A DNA stretch of 64,000 nucleotides from Herbaspirillum rubrisubalbicans. GTDB lineage: Bacteria > Pseudomonadota > Gammaproteobacteria > Burkholderiales > Burkholderiaceae_D. Each line of letters opens with the position of its first letter. Position 1 is the first letter of the stretch. The translations under genes and the position numbers were made by a program. Below the pieces are notes generated by a model. The model had not been told where the DNA came from and made no database searches. It worked only from the letters and a program-made list of their open reading frames with translations. Shown here one piece after another: positions 36,117-45,736 of the stretch. The stretch lies in NCBI RefSeq assembly GCF_003719195.1, contig NZ_CP024996.1:4278001-4342000 (forward strand), given 5' to 3'.

Positions 36117-38741
36117 TTACAGCTTGGACTGGACCCAACCGGCCACGCCTTGCAGCGCGCCCGGCAGAGCCGCCGGCTCGGTGCCGCCAGCCTGGGCCAT
36201 ATCCGGACGACCGCCACCCTTGCCACCGACCTGCTGGGCGACAAAGTTGACCAGCTCGCCGGCCTTGACCTTCGCTGTCGCATCGGCCGTGACGCCAGCG
36301 ATCAGGCTGACCTTGCCATCCTTGACGCTGCCCAGCACGATGGCGGCGGTCTTGAGCTTGTCCTTCAACTTGTCCATGGTCTCGCGCAGGGTTGCCACAT
36401 CGGCGCCTTCCAGCGTGGCCGCCAGCACCTTGATGCCGTTGATGTCGACGGCCTGGTTGACCAGCTCGTCGCCCTGGCTGGAGGCCAGTTTGGACTTGAG
36501 CGAAGCCAGTTCCTTTTCCAGCGCCTTGACCTGATCCTGCACCTGGCCGATACGCGGCAGCAGTTCTTCCGGCTGGGTCTTCAGCGCCGCAGCGGCTTCG
36601 GCCACGCGGGTCGAAAGCGACTGCACCAGCGCCAGCGCACCTTCGCCGGTGACGGCTTCGACACGGCGGATGCCGGCCGCGACACCGCCTTCGGAGACGA
36701 TCTTGAACAGACCGATGTCACCAGTACGAGCAACGTGGGTACCACCGCACAGTTCGGTGGAGGTACCGATGGACAGCACGCGCACCTGGTCGCCGTACTT
36801 TTCGCCGAACAGCGCCATGGCGCCGGCGGCGATCGCATCGTCGTAGCCCATCAGTTGGGCGCCGGTGGCGACGTTGGCCAGTACTTCGCGGTTGACGATC
36901 TCTTCCACGCGACGGATTTCCTCAGCGGTCATCGGCGCGTTATGGCTGAAGTCGAAACGGGTCTTGTCGGCGTCGACCAGCGAACCCTTCTGCGACACAT
37001 GCGAACCCAGCACTTCACGCAGGGCCTTGTGCATCAGGTGGGTGGCCGAGTGGTTACGCATGGTGCGGGCGCGCTGATCGGCATCGACCTTGGCTTGGAC
37101 GGCGTCGCCGATGGCCAGGCTGCCCTTGATCAGTTGGCCGTGGTGACCGAACACCTCGGCCTGGATCTTTTGCGTATCGGCCACGGCGAACAGGGCATTG
37201 GCCGCTTCCAGCGCACCGGCGTCACCCGCCTGGCCACCGGATTCAGCATAGAACGGGGTGGTATCCAGTACCACGATAGCATCCTGTCCAGCCTCAATCT
37301 TCTGCACCGGGCTGCCGGCCACGTAGAGAGCGACGACCTTGGCCGACTGGGCCAGGGATTCGTAGCCCACGAAGCGAGTCTTGTCACCGGTATATTCGAT
37401 GGCAGCGGCCATCTTGAACTTGCCAGCAGCGCGGGCGGCGGTCTTCTGGCGCTCCATGGCGGCATTGAAACCGGCTTCGTCCAGTTCCACCTTGCGCTCG
37501 CGGCAAATGTCGGCGGTCAGGTCCAGCGGGAAGCCGTAGGTGTCGTACAGCGTGAAGGCGGTCTCGCCATCCAGCTTGCCGGTGTGGGCAGCCAGCGCGG
37601 CTTCCAGGATCTTCATGCCGTGTTCCAGCGTTTCGCCGAAACGTTCTTCTTCCTGCTTCAAGACCATCTCGACGCGCTCGGCGGCTTCCGGCAGTTCCGG
37701 GTAGGCCGCGCCCATCTGCACGACCAGGTCCTTGACCAGCTTGTAGAAGAAGGGCTTGGTCTGGCCCAGCTTGTGGCCGTGACGCAGCGCGCGGCGGATG
37801 ATGCGGCGCAGGACGTAGCCACGGCCTTCATTGCCGGGAATCACGCCGTCAACGATCAGGAAGGAAGTCGCACGGATGTGGTCGGCGATCACGCGCAGCG
37901 AAGCATTGGAGAGGTCGGTCTCGCCGGTTTCACGAGCAGCCGCCTTGATGAGCGCCTGGAACAGGTCGATCTCATAGTTGCTGTGCACGTGCTGCAGGAT
38001 CGCGGCCAGGCGCTCCAGGCCCATGCCGGTATCCACGCAGGGCGCCGGCAGCGGGGTCAGGGTGTATTCGCCGGTAGCCGGGTCGAGCTGGCGGTCGAAC
38101 TGCATGAACACGTTGTTCCAGATCTCGATATAGCGGTCGCCATCGGCGTCGGGACTACCCGGGGGGCCACCCCAGATATCCGGGCCGTGGTCATAGAAGA
38201 TTTCCGAGCAGGGACCGCAGGGGCCGGTCTCGGCCATCTGCCAGAAGTTGTCGGAGGCGTAGGGTGCGCCCTTGTTGTCGCCGATGCGCACCACGCGCTC
38301 GGGCGGCAGGCCGATTTCCTTGGTCCAGATGTCGTAGGCTTCATCGTCAGTCTGGTAGACGGTGGCCCAGAGCTTATCGGCCGGCAGGCCATAGACCTGG
38401 GTCAGCAGTTCCCAGGCCCACTTGAGCGACTCGCGCTTGAAATAGTCGCCGAAAGACCAGTTACCCAGCATCTCGAAGAAGGTATGGTGACGCGCCGTGT
38501 AACCGACGTTTTCCAGGTCGTTGTGCTTGCCGCCGGCGCGCAGGCAGCGCTGCACGGAAGCCGCACGCACGTAGTTGCGCTTATCGGTGCCCAGGAACAC
38601 GTCCTTGAACTGAACCATGCCGGAATTGGTGAACAGCAGGGTCGGGTCATTGCCCGGCACCAAGCTGGAGGAGCGGACGATGGTATGTTCTTTGGATTCA
38701 AAGAATTTCAGAAACTTGTCGCGAATTTCGGCTGAGTTCAT
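36117..38741 (-). CDS. alaS: Alanyl-tRNA synthetase
   Basis: An 874-residue class II synthetase (E. coli 876). The ATG at 38741 gives the family start [20 protein letters not shown]. The catalytic core has [13 protein letters not shown] and [15 protein letters not shown]. The editing domain carries [11 protein letters not shown] and CGGTH, and the C-Ala part has [15 protein letters not shown]. It charges tRNA-Ala and clears mis-acylated Ser/Gly. A promoter lies about 95 bp upstream. Confidence 0.97.
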   Translation of the reverse strand: MNSAEIRDKFLKFFESKEHTIVRSSSLVPGNDPTLLFTNSGMVQFKDVFLGTDKRNYVRAASVQRCLRAGGKHNDLENVGYTARHHTFFEMLGNWSFGDYFKRESLKWAWELLTQVYGLPADKLWATVYQTDDEAYDIWTKEIGLPPERVVRIGDNKGAPYASDNFWQMAETGPCGPCSEIFYDHGPDIWGGPPGSPDADGDRYIEIWNNVFMQFDRQLDPATGEYTLTPLPAPCVDTGMGLERLAAILQHVHSNYEIDLFQALIKAAARETGETDLSNASLRVIADHIRATSFLIVDGVIPGNEGRGYVLRRIIRRALRHGHKLGQTKPFFYKLVKDLVVQMGAAYPELPEAAERVEMVLKQEEERFGETLEHGMKILEAALAAHTGKLDGETAFTLYDTYGFPLDLTADICRERKVELDEAGFNAAMERQKTAARAAGKFKMAAAIEYTGDKTRFVGYESLAQSAKVVALYVAGSPVQKIEAGQDAIVVLDTTPFYAESGGQAGDAGALEAANALFAVADTQKIQAEVFGHHGQLIKGSLAIGDAVQAKVDADQRARTMRNHSATHLMHKALREVLGSHVSQKGSLVDADKTRFDFSHNAPMTAEEIRRVEEIVNREVLANVATGAQLMGYDDAIAAGAMALFGEKYGDQVRVLSIGTSTELCGGTHVARTGDIGLFKIVSEGGVAAGIRRVEAVTGEGALALVQSLSTRVAEAAAALKTQPEELLPRIGQVQDQVKALEKELASLKSKLASSQGDELVNQAVDINGIKVLAATLEGADVATLRETMDKLKDKLKTAAIVLGSVKDGKVSLIAGVTADATAKVKAGELVNFVAQQVGGKGGGRPDMAQAGGTEPAALPGALQGVAGWVQSKL

Positions 38742-38833
38742 GTTCGAAGACGGATAAATGGGCCTGATGCCGCCGGTAACGCTCAGATCGGACCCGGATG
38801 GGAGTCGGTGCAAAAAACGATTGCGAACCGGTG

Positions 38834-38839
38834 ATTATA
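38834..38839 (-). promoter_or_regulatory. alaS promoter -10 box
   Basis: Consensus TATAAT on the minus strand at 38834-38839. The -35 region (TGCGAA, 17 bp upstream) is weak. The leader would be about 85 bases. Confidence 0.5.
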
Positions 38840-38899
38840 CGTGATCCGGGCGCAGATTCGCAGGCCAGGGGGCGACACATCCGCCCCCCGCCCGGGACG

Positions 38900-38933
38900 A
38901 AAAAAAAACCCGCCGGGAAATCCCGGACGGGTT
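38900..38933 (-). terminator. Terminator of the Lys/His-rich miniprotein gene
   Basis: On the minus strand the stem AACCC-CCGGG / CCCGG-GGGTT is followed by a run of nine T. It lies 120 bp after the stop at 39054. Confidence 0.8.
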
Positions 38934-39053
38934 ACAGGCTTGGCTGACCCGGCACTGCGTGCTTGCATTGCGCCACCGGACCTTAACTGTGTCAGCCTTG
39001 CTTTTCGGTAAAACCGGTCGCTGGCCGCCGGATGGCGGTCAGCGCAAAGACGA

Positions 39054-39272
39054 TCAGGCGCCCTTGTTGATCGGCAGCACGGCTGCCTTCTTGGCGTGCT
39101 TCTTATGCTTCTTGTGCTTTTTCGCCTTCTTGACGTGCTTCTTGTGCTTCTTGTGGGCGGGCTTGGCAGCCGGTGCTTCGGCAGCAGGAGCTGCGGCGGG
39201 TGCAGGCTGGGCCAGGACCGGCATGGCGAAGGCGGCAACGAGTACGGCAGCCAGCAGTTTGTTGATCTTCAT
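39054..39272 (-). CDS. Exported Lys/His-rich miniprotein
   Basis: A 72-residue protein. A signal peptide MKINKLLAAVLVAAFAMPVLA is followed by an Ala/Pro stretch and a block of repeated KKH units (HKKHKKHVKKAKKHKKHKKH). After export the mature protein would be about 50 residues and very basic. The composition resembles acid-shock Asr-like proteins or metal-binding His-rich peptides. The ribosome site AGAGGAAAACG precedes the ATG. It has its own terminator. Confidence 0.75.
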   Translation of the reverse strand: MKINKLLAAVLVAAFAMPVLAQPAPAAAPAAEAPAAKPAHKKHKKHVKKAKKHKKHKKHAKKAAVLPINKGA

Positions 39273-39513
39273 CGTTTTCCTCTATCTCTGAGTGTTGTGT
39301 GCTTCCACAAGTCTGCCGGCGTGCTCACGGGCGCCGGCCTTGTGCTTCCTTTAACGCAAGATTTTTGCGTTGCGTTGACAGCAACTTTCGACTGCCCCCA
39401 AATTGCTGTTACCCGCCTGCAAATCATATATATCGCGTGATAAATCAGTACGCCGGTAAGAGCGCGATTTTCCGTTCATTTCCACGCTGCACGGCTACGC
39501 GATATGAACAAAT

Positions 39514-40260
39514 TCACCAGGCATCGGCGGCGATCAGGTCGATGCGGTCGGTGCAGAAGGCATCCACGCCCCACAGGCGGATTTCCTCGGCGCGCGCCAC
39601 CTCATTGACGGTGTAGCAGAACAGGCCATAGCCGGCGGCCTTGACGGCGGCCGCCAACGCGGGTGTGAGATGCTTGTGGTTGGCATGCAGCGCCACCGCC
39701 TGCAGTTGCGCCAGGCGCGCTTGCCAGTCCTCGGTCATCACATCATCGACCAGGTAGCCACGCGGCAGGGCCGGCGCCGCTTCCTTGGCCGCCAGCAAGG
39801 CCTCGAAGGAGAACGAGGACAGCACCGGCAGCGCCGACCCGCTCTTGCCTTCAAAGCGGCGCGCCACTGCCTGGGCGGTCAGTTCGGCAGTACGGCGGGC
39901 GTATTGCGGGGCGGCCGGCTTGATCTCGACATTCATCCAGATGCCGTGCGCCAGGCAAAAGTCCAGGCCCTGCTCCAGGGTGCAGATGCGTTCCCCGGCA
40001 AAACGCGCATCCAGCCAGGCACCGGCTTCCAGCTCGCGCAGTTCGGCCCAGTCGGCCTCGGCGATCTTTCCCGCGCCCGGCAGGGTGCGGCCACGCTGTG
40101 GGTCGTGCATCAGGATGGGGACCTCGTCGCGGGTGAGCATGACGTCAAATTCGACCGCGCGATAACCGTGTTCAAGCCCGGTGCGAAAAGCGGCCAGGGT
40201 ATTTTCCGGCGCCAGCGTGCCGCCGCCGCGATGGGCAAGGATGGGGGGATAGGGCCACAT
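39514..40260 (-). CDS. ugpQ: Glycerophosphodiester phosphodiesterase
   Basis: A 248-residue GDPD TIM barrel starting MWPYPPILAHRGGGTLAPEN. Motifs HRGG...PENT, EFDVMLTRDEVPILMHDP with the metal-binding Glu/Asp and catalytic His, and NVEIKPA are intact. It hydrolyses glycerophosphodiesters to glycerol-3-phosphate plus alcohol. No signal peptide, so it matches cytosolic UgpQ rather than periplasmic GlpQ. No ugp transporter genes lie beside it. Confidence 0.9.
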   Translation of the reverse strand: MWPYPPILAHRGGGTLAPENTLAAFRTGLEHGYRAVEFDVMLTRDEVPILMHDPQRGRTLPGAGKIAEADWAELRELEAGAWLDARFAGERICTLEQGLDFCLAHGIWMNVEIKPAAPQYARRTAELTAQAVARRFEGKSGSALPVLSSFSFEALLAAKEAAPALPRGYLVDDVMTEDWQARLAQLQAVALHANHKHLTPALAAAVKAAGYGLFCYTVNEVARAEEIRLWGVDAFCTDRIDLIAADAW

Positions 40261-40447
40261 GAGGTTCTCCGAAGTAAGGGGATGGGAGGGCAGGCATTGC
40301 TTGAGACTGGGCGCATAAGGTAGAGCAGATCACGCCGCGCTTCAAGCATCTGGCACCGCAAAAACCGCTGCTGGTCGCCCGGTGCTGGAGAGGAGCGGCC
40401 AAGTGGCGCATCCTGGGCGCATCTTCCCCCCACCCAGCGAGTCCATC

Positions 40448-40759
40448 ATGCGCCCGTCCGACACCACCACCCTGCCCGACCCGAGCCATCCCTCCAGCCC
40501 CATTACTGCCGCTGACCATGACCGTGCCGAACGCCGGGTAGAGCGACAACTGGGCTTTTTCCGCCACCTGGCCATCTACCTGGCAGTCAACGCCGGGCTG
40601 CTGCTGTTGAATCTGGCCGGCCCGTATTACCACTGGTGGAGCCTGGGACCTCTCCTTGGCTGGGGAATCGGGGTACTATTCCACGCCTTGAGCGTATTCG
40701 GGCGCTTACCCGCCGGCTGGAAGCAGGCGATGATCGCCCGTGAACTGCGCCGCCGCTGA
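40448..40759 (+). CDS. 2TM domain-containing membrane protein
   Basis: A 103-residue protein from the ATG at 40448 (MRPSDTTTLPDPSHPSSPIT). After a polar N-terminus come ERRVERQLGFFRHLAIYLAV and a second helix with GPLLGWGIGVLFHALSVFGR, the 2TM (PF13239-like) pattern with a short loop. Such modules often accompany LytS/LytTR kinases, and here a kinase and regulator follow directly. It may be a small membrane partner of that signalling pair. Confidence 0.75.
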   Translation: MRPSDTTTLPDPSHPSSPITAADHDRAERRVERQLGFFRHLAIYLAVNAGLLLLNLAGPYYHWWSLGPLLGWGIGVLFHALSVFGRLPAGWKQAMIARELRRR

Positions 40760-40808
40760 CATGGCCCTGCCAGCGCGCGCGGCTTGTTTGCTTCATCCAC
40801 AGGAACGC

Positions 40809-41951
40809 ATGACCCAACACGATACTTCCGTCCCCCACCGCTTCATCATCCTGCTGCGCGAGCTGGCGCTATCGCTATTGCCCACGCTGGCGATCAACCT
40901 GCTGTGCGCACTGGCTGTGACCTACCTGATGCGCATCGGCGGCAGCTTCTATGAAAACCTGCAGGTGTCGATGTGCATCGGCCTGCTGGCCATGCTGCTC
41001 ATCAACGGTACGCGCCTGGCGATCTGGGGCGATGGCGAGCCCAACAAGCTGGGCTTGCTGGTGATCATCGCCGTGATGGCACCGCTGTCGGTATTGCTGG
41101 GGCGCATCCTGGCCAGCCTGTTGCTGGACCAGCCCATCCTGAGTCTGATGCCCGAACATCGCGATAACGTCATTGCGGTCATCGTCCTGACCTTCCTGGT
41201 CTGCTTCGGAGCCACCCTGTTCTTCTGGAACCGCCAGAAGATGGCCGCTCTGCAGGCGCACGCCAGCCAGGTCGAAAAGCAGGCAGTGCAGGCCCAGTTG
41301 CAGATGCTGCAGGCCCAGATCGAGCCGCACATGCTGTTCAATACGCTGGCCACGCTACAATCGCTCATCAGCACCGATCCGCTGCAGGCCGAACTGATGC
41401 TGAACCAACTGGTGCAATACCTGCGCACCACACTGTCGGCCTCCCGTGCCGACAGCACATCACTGCAAAAGGAATTCGACCTGATCAAGGCCTACCTGGG
41501 CCTGATGTCGCTACGCATGGGATTGCGCCTGAGCTATACCCTGCAACTGCCGGAACACCTGGGCCGGCTGCGCCTGGCGCCGATGCTGTTGCAGCCGCTG
41601 GTAGAAAATGCCATCAAGCACGGCCTGGAACCCAAGGTCGCAGGCGGCAACTGCACCGTGCGCGCTGCCGTCCACAATGACATGCTGGTGCTGAGCGTGC
41701 TCGATACCGGCGTCGGCCTGCCTACCAGCATCAGCCTGAACCAGCCGCCGGCGCAGAAGGAACCGGTCATCGGTATGCACTTCGGCCTGGACAACATCCG
41801 CGAACGCCTGACTACGCTCTATGGGCCGCTGGCCGAACTGATCATCACCCACAACGTGCCGGCCGGGGCCATGGCGCAGATCACCATTCCCCTCAAGGCG
41901 CTCAAGGCGGCGCACCGCAGCAGCAAGCACAGCCGCCTGCTCGATAGCTGA
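40809..41951 (+). CDS. LytS/YehU-type sensor histidine kinase
   Basis: A 380-residue protein from the ATG at 40809. Four or more transmembrane helices in the first 160 residues, then the His_kinase (PF06580-like) phosphoacceptor LQAQIEPHMLFNTLATLQSL with His, and an ATPase domain with PLVENAIKHGLEPK and VLDTGVGLP. It would phosphorylate the response regulator encoded 15 bp downstream. The signal sensed by the membrane part is unknown. Confidence 0.9.
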   Translation: MTQHDTSVPHRFIILLRELALSLLPTLAINLLCALAVTYLMRIGGSFYENLQVSMCIGLLAMLLINGTRLAIWGDGEPNKLGLLVIIAVMAPLSVLLGRILASLLLDQPILSLMPEHRDNVIAVIVLTFLVCFGATLFFWNRQKMAALQAHASQVEKQAVQAQLQMLQAQIEPHMLFNTLATLQSLISTDPLQAELMLNQLVQYLRTTLSASRADSTSLQKEFDLIKAYLGLMSLRMGLRLSYTLQLPEHLGRLRLAPMLLQPLVENAIKHGLEPKVAGGNCTVRAAVHNDMLVLSVLDTGVGLPTSISLNQPPAQKEPVIGMHFGLDNIRERLTTLYGPLAELIITHNVPAGAMAQITIPLKALKAAHRSSKHSRLLDS

Positions 41952-41966
41952 ATCACCGGAGGCCCC

Positions 41967-42767
41967 ATGGCTGCACCCACTGCCCTGATTGCCGAAGACG
42001 AACCGCTGCTGGCCCAGGCGCTGCGCCAGGCCCTGGCGCGCTGCTGGCCGGAATTGCCGACACCACAACTGGCGGCCAATGGCGACGAGGCGCTGAAGCA
42101 GGCCTTGCTGTTGCAACCGGATGTGCTGTTCCTGGATATCAAGATGCCGGGGCGCAACGGCATGGAGGTAGCGCGCGAACTGGCCGAGGAATGGCCGGCA
42201 CAACGCCCCTTCCCGCTGATCGTCTTCGTCACCGCCTATGACGACTACGCGCTGCAAGCCTTCGAACGCGCCGCCATCGACTACCTGCTCAAGCCCGTCA
42301 GCCAGGAGCGACTGGCGCAGACCGTCACGCGTCTGCAAAGCCTGCTGACCCAGCGCGCAGCAGGCGAGCAGGAAGCCCAGTTGGAGCGCGCCCTGGCACA
42401 GCTACGGACGCTGTCGACGTCGCTCACGGAGGAGGCATCGCCGCGGCTGGACTATATCCGCGCCGCCGTCGGCAACAAGGTGAGGATGATTGCGGTGGAT
42501 GAAGTCTTGTACTTCGAAGCCACCGATAAATACGTCAACGTGGTCACCGCTGACGGCGACGCCCTGATCCGCACCAGCCTGCGGGAACTGCTCCCGCAAC
42601 TGGATGGCCGCCAGTTCTGGCAGATCCATCGCAGCACCGTGGTGCAAGTGCGCCAGATCCAGGCGGCGGTGCGCGATGAAAGCGGCAAGCTCTCGCTGAC
42701 CCTGCATGGCCGACCGGAAAAACTGGCGGTCAGCCGCCTGTTCGCCCATCTATTCAGGCAGATGTAG
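41967..42767 (+). CDS. LytTR-family response regulator
   Basis: A 266-residue protein: receiver domain at 1-120 (IAEDEPLLAQALRQ, DVLFLDIKMPGRNGMEVARE with the phosphorylated Asp, FVTAYDDYALQAFE), and a LytTR DNA-binding domain at about 160-262 (VDEVLYFEATDKYVNVVTAD; FWQIHRSTVVQVRQI). AlgR/YehT-like. It pairs with the preceding kinase. Its target genes cannot be told from the window. Confidence 0.92.
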   Translation: MAAPTALIAEDEPLLAQALRQALARCWPELPTPQLAANGDEALKQALLLQPDVLFLDIKMPGRNGMEVARELAEEWPAQRPFPLIVFVTAYDDYALQAFERAAIDYLLKPVSQERLAQTVTRLQSLLTQRAAGEQEAQLERALAQLRTLSTSLTEEASPRLDYIRAAVGNKVRMIAVDEVLYFEATDKYVNVVTADGDALIRTSLRELLPQLDGRQFWQIHRSTVVQVRQIQAAVRDESGKLSLTLHGRPEKLAVSRLFAHLFRQM

Positions 42768-42778
42768 AAAAAGATGAA

Positions 42779-43051
42779 TAGAACTCATTTCATAAATAGG
42801 CATGAGATGCGTTCTGCCCAGAAAGGGCGCTGGCAAGGCGCGCGACGCGTCGTGTGGCGGTGCCACACGCAAGGAGCGCAACGCGGCCAGCGCCCTTTCT
42901 GGGCAGAACCCGGAGGGAGCGGCTCGTTTGGGCGAATTGCTGCGTTACGAATTTGGGTCAAGACGCCCAGTCTTGACCCAAATTCGCGCCTTGCACTTCA
43001 TCCCAAACGAGACTCGCTCGCACTCATGCCTTATTTATGAAATGAGTTCTA
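42779..43051. mobile_element. MITE-like nested palindromic element, 273 bp
   Basis: Outer terminal inverted repeats: 42779-42806 against 43023-43051 (28 versus 29 bases, one indel, otherwise perfect). Inside are a perfect 24-bp pair (42811-42834 / 42886-42909) enclosing the hairpin CGTGTGGC/GCCACACG, a 10-bp pair CTCGTTTGGG (42923-42932 / 43002-43011), and a 17-bp hairpin (42948-42964 / 42970-42986). It encodes nothing credible. It starts 12 bp after the LytTR gene stop. Possibly a transposon-derived miniature element. Confidence 0.75.
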
Positions 43052-43072
43052 AATAGATGGAGCACGCTCGCC

Positions 43073-43213
43073 TCAACGGCCATAGTAATAGCCCGGACCA
43101 TAATAGGGACGGTAGTAATGGGGCGGTGGCGGCCCCACCGGTACCATCACGCAGGCTGAGAGTGTGGCGGCGGCCACTGCGGCGGCGACGATCAGCTTGA
43201 TGCAACGGCTCAT
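43073..43213 (-). CDS. Small lipoprotein, 46 aa
   Basis: Starts MSRCIKLIVAAAVAAATLSA at 43213 after GGAG. The signal sequence ends in a lipobox LSAC; the mature part is Pro/Tyr/Gly-rich (PVGPPPPHYYRPYYGPGYYY), as in many small outer-membrane lipoproteins of proteobacteria. A longer upstream frame lacks a ribosome site. Function unknown. Confidence 0.65.
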   Translation of the reverse strand: MSRCIKLIVAAAVAAATLSACVMVPVGPPPPHYYRPYYGPGYYYGR

Positions 43214-43477
43214 GATGTACTCCTTTTGTTGTCGTAGGTCTTGCTCACTGCACCCGGCACCCTGCCAGGTCATGTCGGCAGATTGCCAGCCGCCCCTCCT
43301 GACATGTCATTCCCAGCCGTATCTTGTGTAACAAGAAAAACCCTTCATCCCCTCCCCCCAAAGCGTTGTCGGATGGCAAAAAATCTCGCCGCGACGGCCG
43401 CAAAGCCCGTGGAACATGGGTAGCTGCGGTAAAATGCTTGCCATCTGAATAAATAGGCATTCCTCCCGATTCATCCC

Positions 43478-45229
43478 ATGAGCAACGAACTGAAAAACGG
43501 ACACAACCCTGCCCCCTCCACCAATTTCCTGCGCGGCATCATCGAATCCGATCTGGTCTCCGGCACCTATGCCGAGCGCAGCAACCAGGATGGCGAGGCG
43601 CTGCCGCAGGTGGTCACCCGTTTTCCGCCCGAACCGAATGGCTACCTGCACATCGGCCACGCCAAGTCGATCTGCCTGAACTTCGGCCTGGCGGCCGACT
43701 ATGCCGGCCGCTGCCACATGCGTTTCGACGACACCAATCCCGAAAAGGAAGAACAGGAATACGTCGACACCATCCTCGACTCGGTCAAGTGGCTGGGCTT
43801 CTCCTGGGAACATGAAGGCAAGTCGCACCTGTACTACGCCAGCAACTACTTCGACGTCATGTACGCCTGCGCCCAGGCGCTTATCCGCAAGGGCCTGGCC
43901 TACGTGGATGAACAGAATGCCGAACAGATGCGCGAGAACCGCGGCACCCTGACCGAAGCCGGCAAGGATTCGCCGTGGCGCGACCGCCCGGCCGAGGAAT
44001 CGCTGCGCCTGTTCGAAGAAATGCGCGACGGCAAGCACCCGGACGGTTCCATGATCCTGCGCGCCAGGATCGACATGGCCAGCCCCAACATGAACCTGCG
44101 CGATCCGGCCATCTACCGCATCCGCCACGCCACCCACCACAATACCGGCGACAAGTGGCGTGTCTATCCGATGTACACCTTCGCGCATCCGATCGAAGAC
44201 GCGCTGGAAAACATCTCGCACTCCATCTGCACCCTGGAATTCGAAGACCAGCGCCCGTTCTACGACTGGCTGCTGGAACACCTGGCCGAGGAAGGTTTCT
44301 TCAAGAAGCCACTGCCGCATCAATATGAATTTGCGCGCCTGAACCTGACCTACATCATCACCAGCAAGCGCAAGCTGCGCCAGTTGGTCGATGAAAAGAT
44401 CGTCTCCGGCTGGGACGATCCGCGTATGCCCACCATCGTCGGCCTGCGCCGCCGTGGCTATACGCCTGAAGCGATCCGCCTGATGTGCGACCGCACCGGC
44501 GCCTCCAAGAACAACAGCTGGATCGACTTCAGCGTGCTCGAAGGCGCACTGCGCGAAGACCTCGACCCCAAGGCCCCGCGTGCGGTGGCCGTGCTGCGTC
44601 CGTTGAAGCTGATCATCGACAACTTCCCGGAAGGCGTGTCCATCGATTGCAGCGCCCCGGTCTATCCGCCGGCGCACCCGGAACACGACACCGCGCATCG
44701 CCATTTCCCCATCACCCGCGAACTGTGGATCGAGCGTGAAGACTTCATGGAAGAACCGACCAAGGGCTACTTCCGTCTCTTCCCCGGCAACAATGTGCGC
44801 CTGCGCTACGGCTACGTGGTCGAATGCACCGGCTGCGACAAGGATGAACACGGCAACGTCATCGCCGTGCACTGCAACTACTTCGAAGACAGCAAGAGCG
44901 GCACCGAAGGCAGCTCCAACTACAAGGTCAAGGGCAACCTGCACTGGGTCAGCGCGGACCACGCCCTGGCCACCGAAGTGCGCCTGTACGACCGCCTGTT
45001 CTCGGATCCGCACCCGGATGCCGGTGGCAAGGACTTCCTGGCAGCATTGAATCCGAACTCCAAGGAAGTCATCACAGCCTACCTGGAGCCGACCTTGAAG
45101 AACGCCCAACCGGGCGAGATCTACCAGTTCGAACGCCACGGCTACTTCGTGGCCGACCGCGTGGATTCGACCGCCGGCCAGCCCATCTTCAACCGGGCCG
45201 TGACACTGAAGGATAGCTGGGGCAAGTAA
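43478..45229 (+). CDS. glnS: Glutaminyl-tRNA synthetase
   Basis: A 583-residue class I synthetase (E. coli 554). It contains FPPEPNGYLHIGHAKSICLN with the HIGH motif and a degenerate KMSKS-like region ITSKRKLRQLVDEKIV. GlnRS-type features: ERSNQDGE near the N-terminus and the C-terminal anticodon-binding beta barrels. It charges tRNA-Gln directly. About 30 extra residues are spread at the N-terminus and insertions. Confidence 0.96.
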   Translation: MSNELKNGHNPAPSTNFLRGIIESDLVSGTYAERSNQDGEALPQVVTRFPPEPNGYLHIGHAKSICLNFGLAADYAGRCHMRFDDTNPEKEEQEYVDTILDSVKWLGFSWEHEGKSHLYYASNYFDVMYACAQALIRKGLAYVDEQNAEQMRENRGTLTEAGKDSPWRDRPAEESLRLFEEMRDGKHPDGSMILRARIDMASPNMNLRDPAIYRIRHATHHNTGDKWRVYPMYTFAHPIEDALENISHSICTLEFEDQRPFYDWLLEHLAEEGFFKKPLPHQYEFARLNLTYIITSKRKLRQLVDEKIVSGWDDPRMPTIVGLRRRGYTPEAIRLMCDRTGASKNNSWIDFSVLEGALREDLDPKAPRAVAVLRPLKLIIDNFPEGVSIDCSAPVYPPAHPEHDTAHRHFPITRELWIEREDFMEEPTKGYFRLFPGNNVRLRYGYVVECTGCDKDEHGNVIAVHCNYFEDSKSGTEGSSNYKVKGNLHWVSADHALATEVRLYDRLFSDPHPDAGGKDFLAALNPNSKEVITAYLEPTLKNAQPGEIYQFERHGYFVADRVDSTAGQPIFNRAVTLKDSWGK

Positions 45230-45351
45230 GCGGCCCAGCCAAGGGAAACGGCCGCAAGGCCAAGACGCGGGCGGCACAGCGCCAGCCGCCCGTGCCACAG
45301 GGAAGGCGCAGCAACGTGGCGTGGGCCACGCTGAGTGCAAGGGGAAGGCTC

Positions 45352-45714
45352 ATGTTTGAGCAGATCAAGATCCAGCGCCTGTCGATGGCGTCCATCTACA
45401 AGCTGCTGGCCATCGGCACCACGTTCTCGCTGGTGCCGTTTTCAACCTTGATGGGGGTGCTGTCGCTGTTCGGCGCCCAAACCATCACCTGGGATGGCAA
45501 GCACCTGATCGGTTATGACGGGCTGCTCGCCTCGCCCTTCATCGGCCTGTTCCTGTCGGCCTTCATCACGCTCTTCCTGGGCACCATGAGCTGCATCGGA
45601 CTGTGGCTGTATTCGCTATGGCGCCCGCTGTCGCTGAAGGTGGAAGCGGTGGACAACCTGGACCTCGACCAGTTGATCCGCGAAAGCGAAGAAGCCATGG
45701 CTGCGCGCGACTGA
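45352..45714 (+). CDS. Membrane protein of unknown function, 120 aa
   Basis: From ATG 45352 (MFEQIKIQRLSMASIYKLLA) with AGGGGAAGG ahead. Two transmembrane helices (about 12-35 and 62-90) with a hydrophilic loop, and an acidic C-terminal tail (NLDLDQLIRESEEAMAARD). A longer frame from 45292 is rejected because its extra residues look non-native. It ends 22 bp before the convergent zntB-like gene. No family recognised. Confidence 0.65.
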   Translation: MFEQIKIQRLSMASIYKLLAIGTTFSLVPFSTLMGVLSLFGAQTITWDGKHLIGYDGLLASPFIGLFLSAFITLFLGTMSCIGLWLYSLWRPLSLKVEAVDNLDLDQLIRESEEAMAARD

Positions 45715-45736
45715 TGCCCCGGCGGAAGATCTTCGT

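Noticed and set aside
42774..43056. Plus-strand frames inside the nested palindromic element
   Set aside because: Both are read through inverted repeats and give no recognisable protein; the DNA structure explains the sequence better.
43214..43477. Riboswitch or T-box-like leader before glnS
   Set aside because: No conserved T-box or specifier pattern; short palindromes such as GACATGTC only. Proteobacterial glnS genes normally have no T-box.
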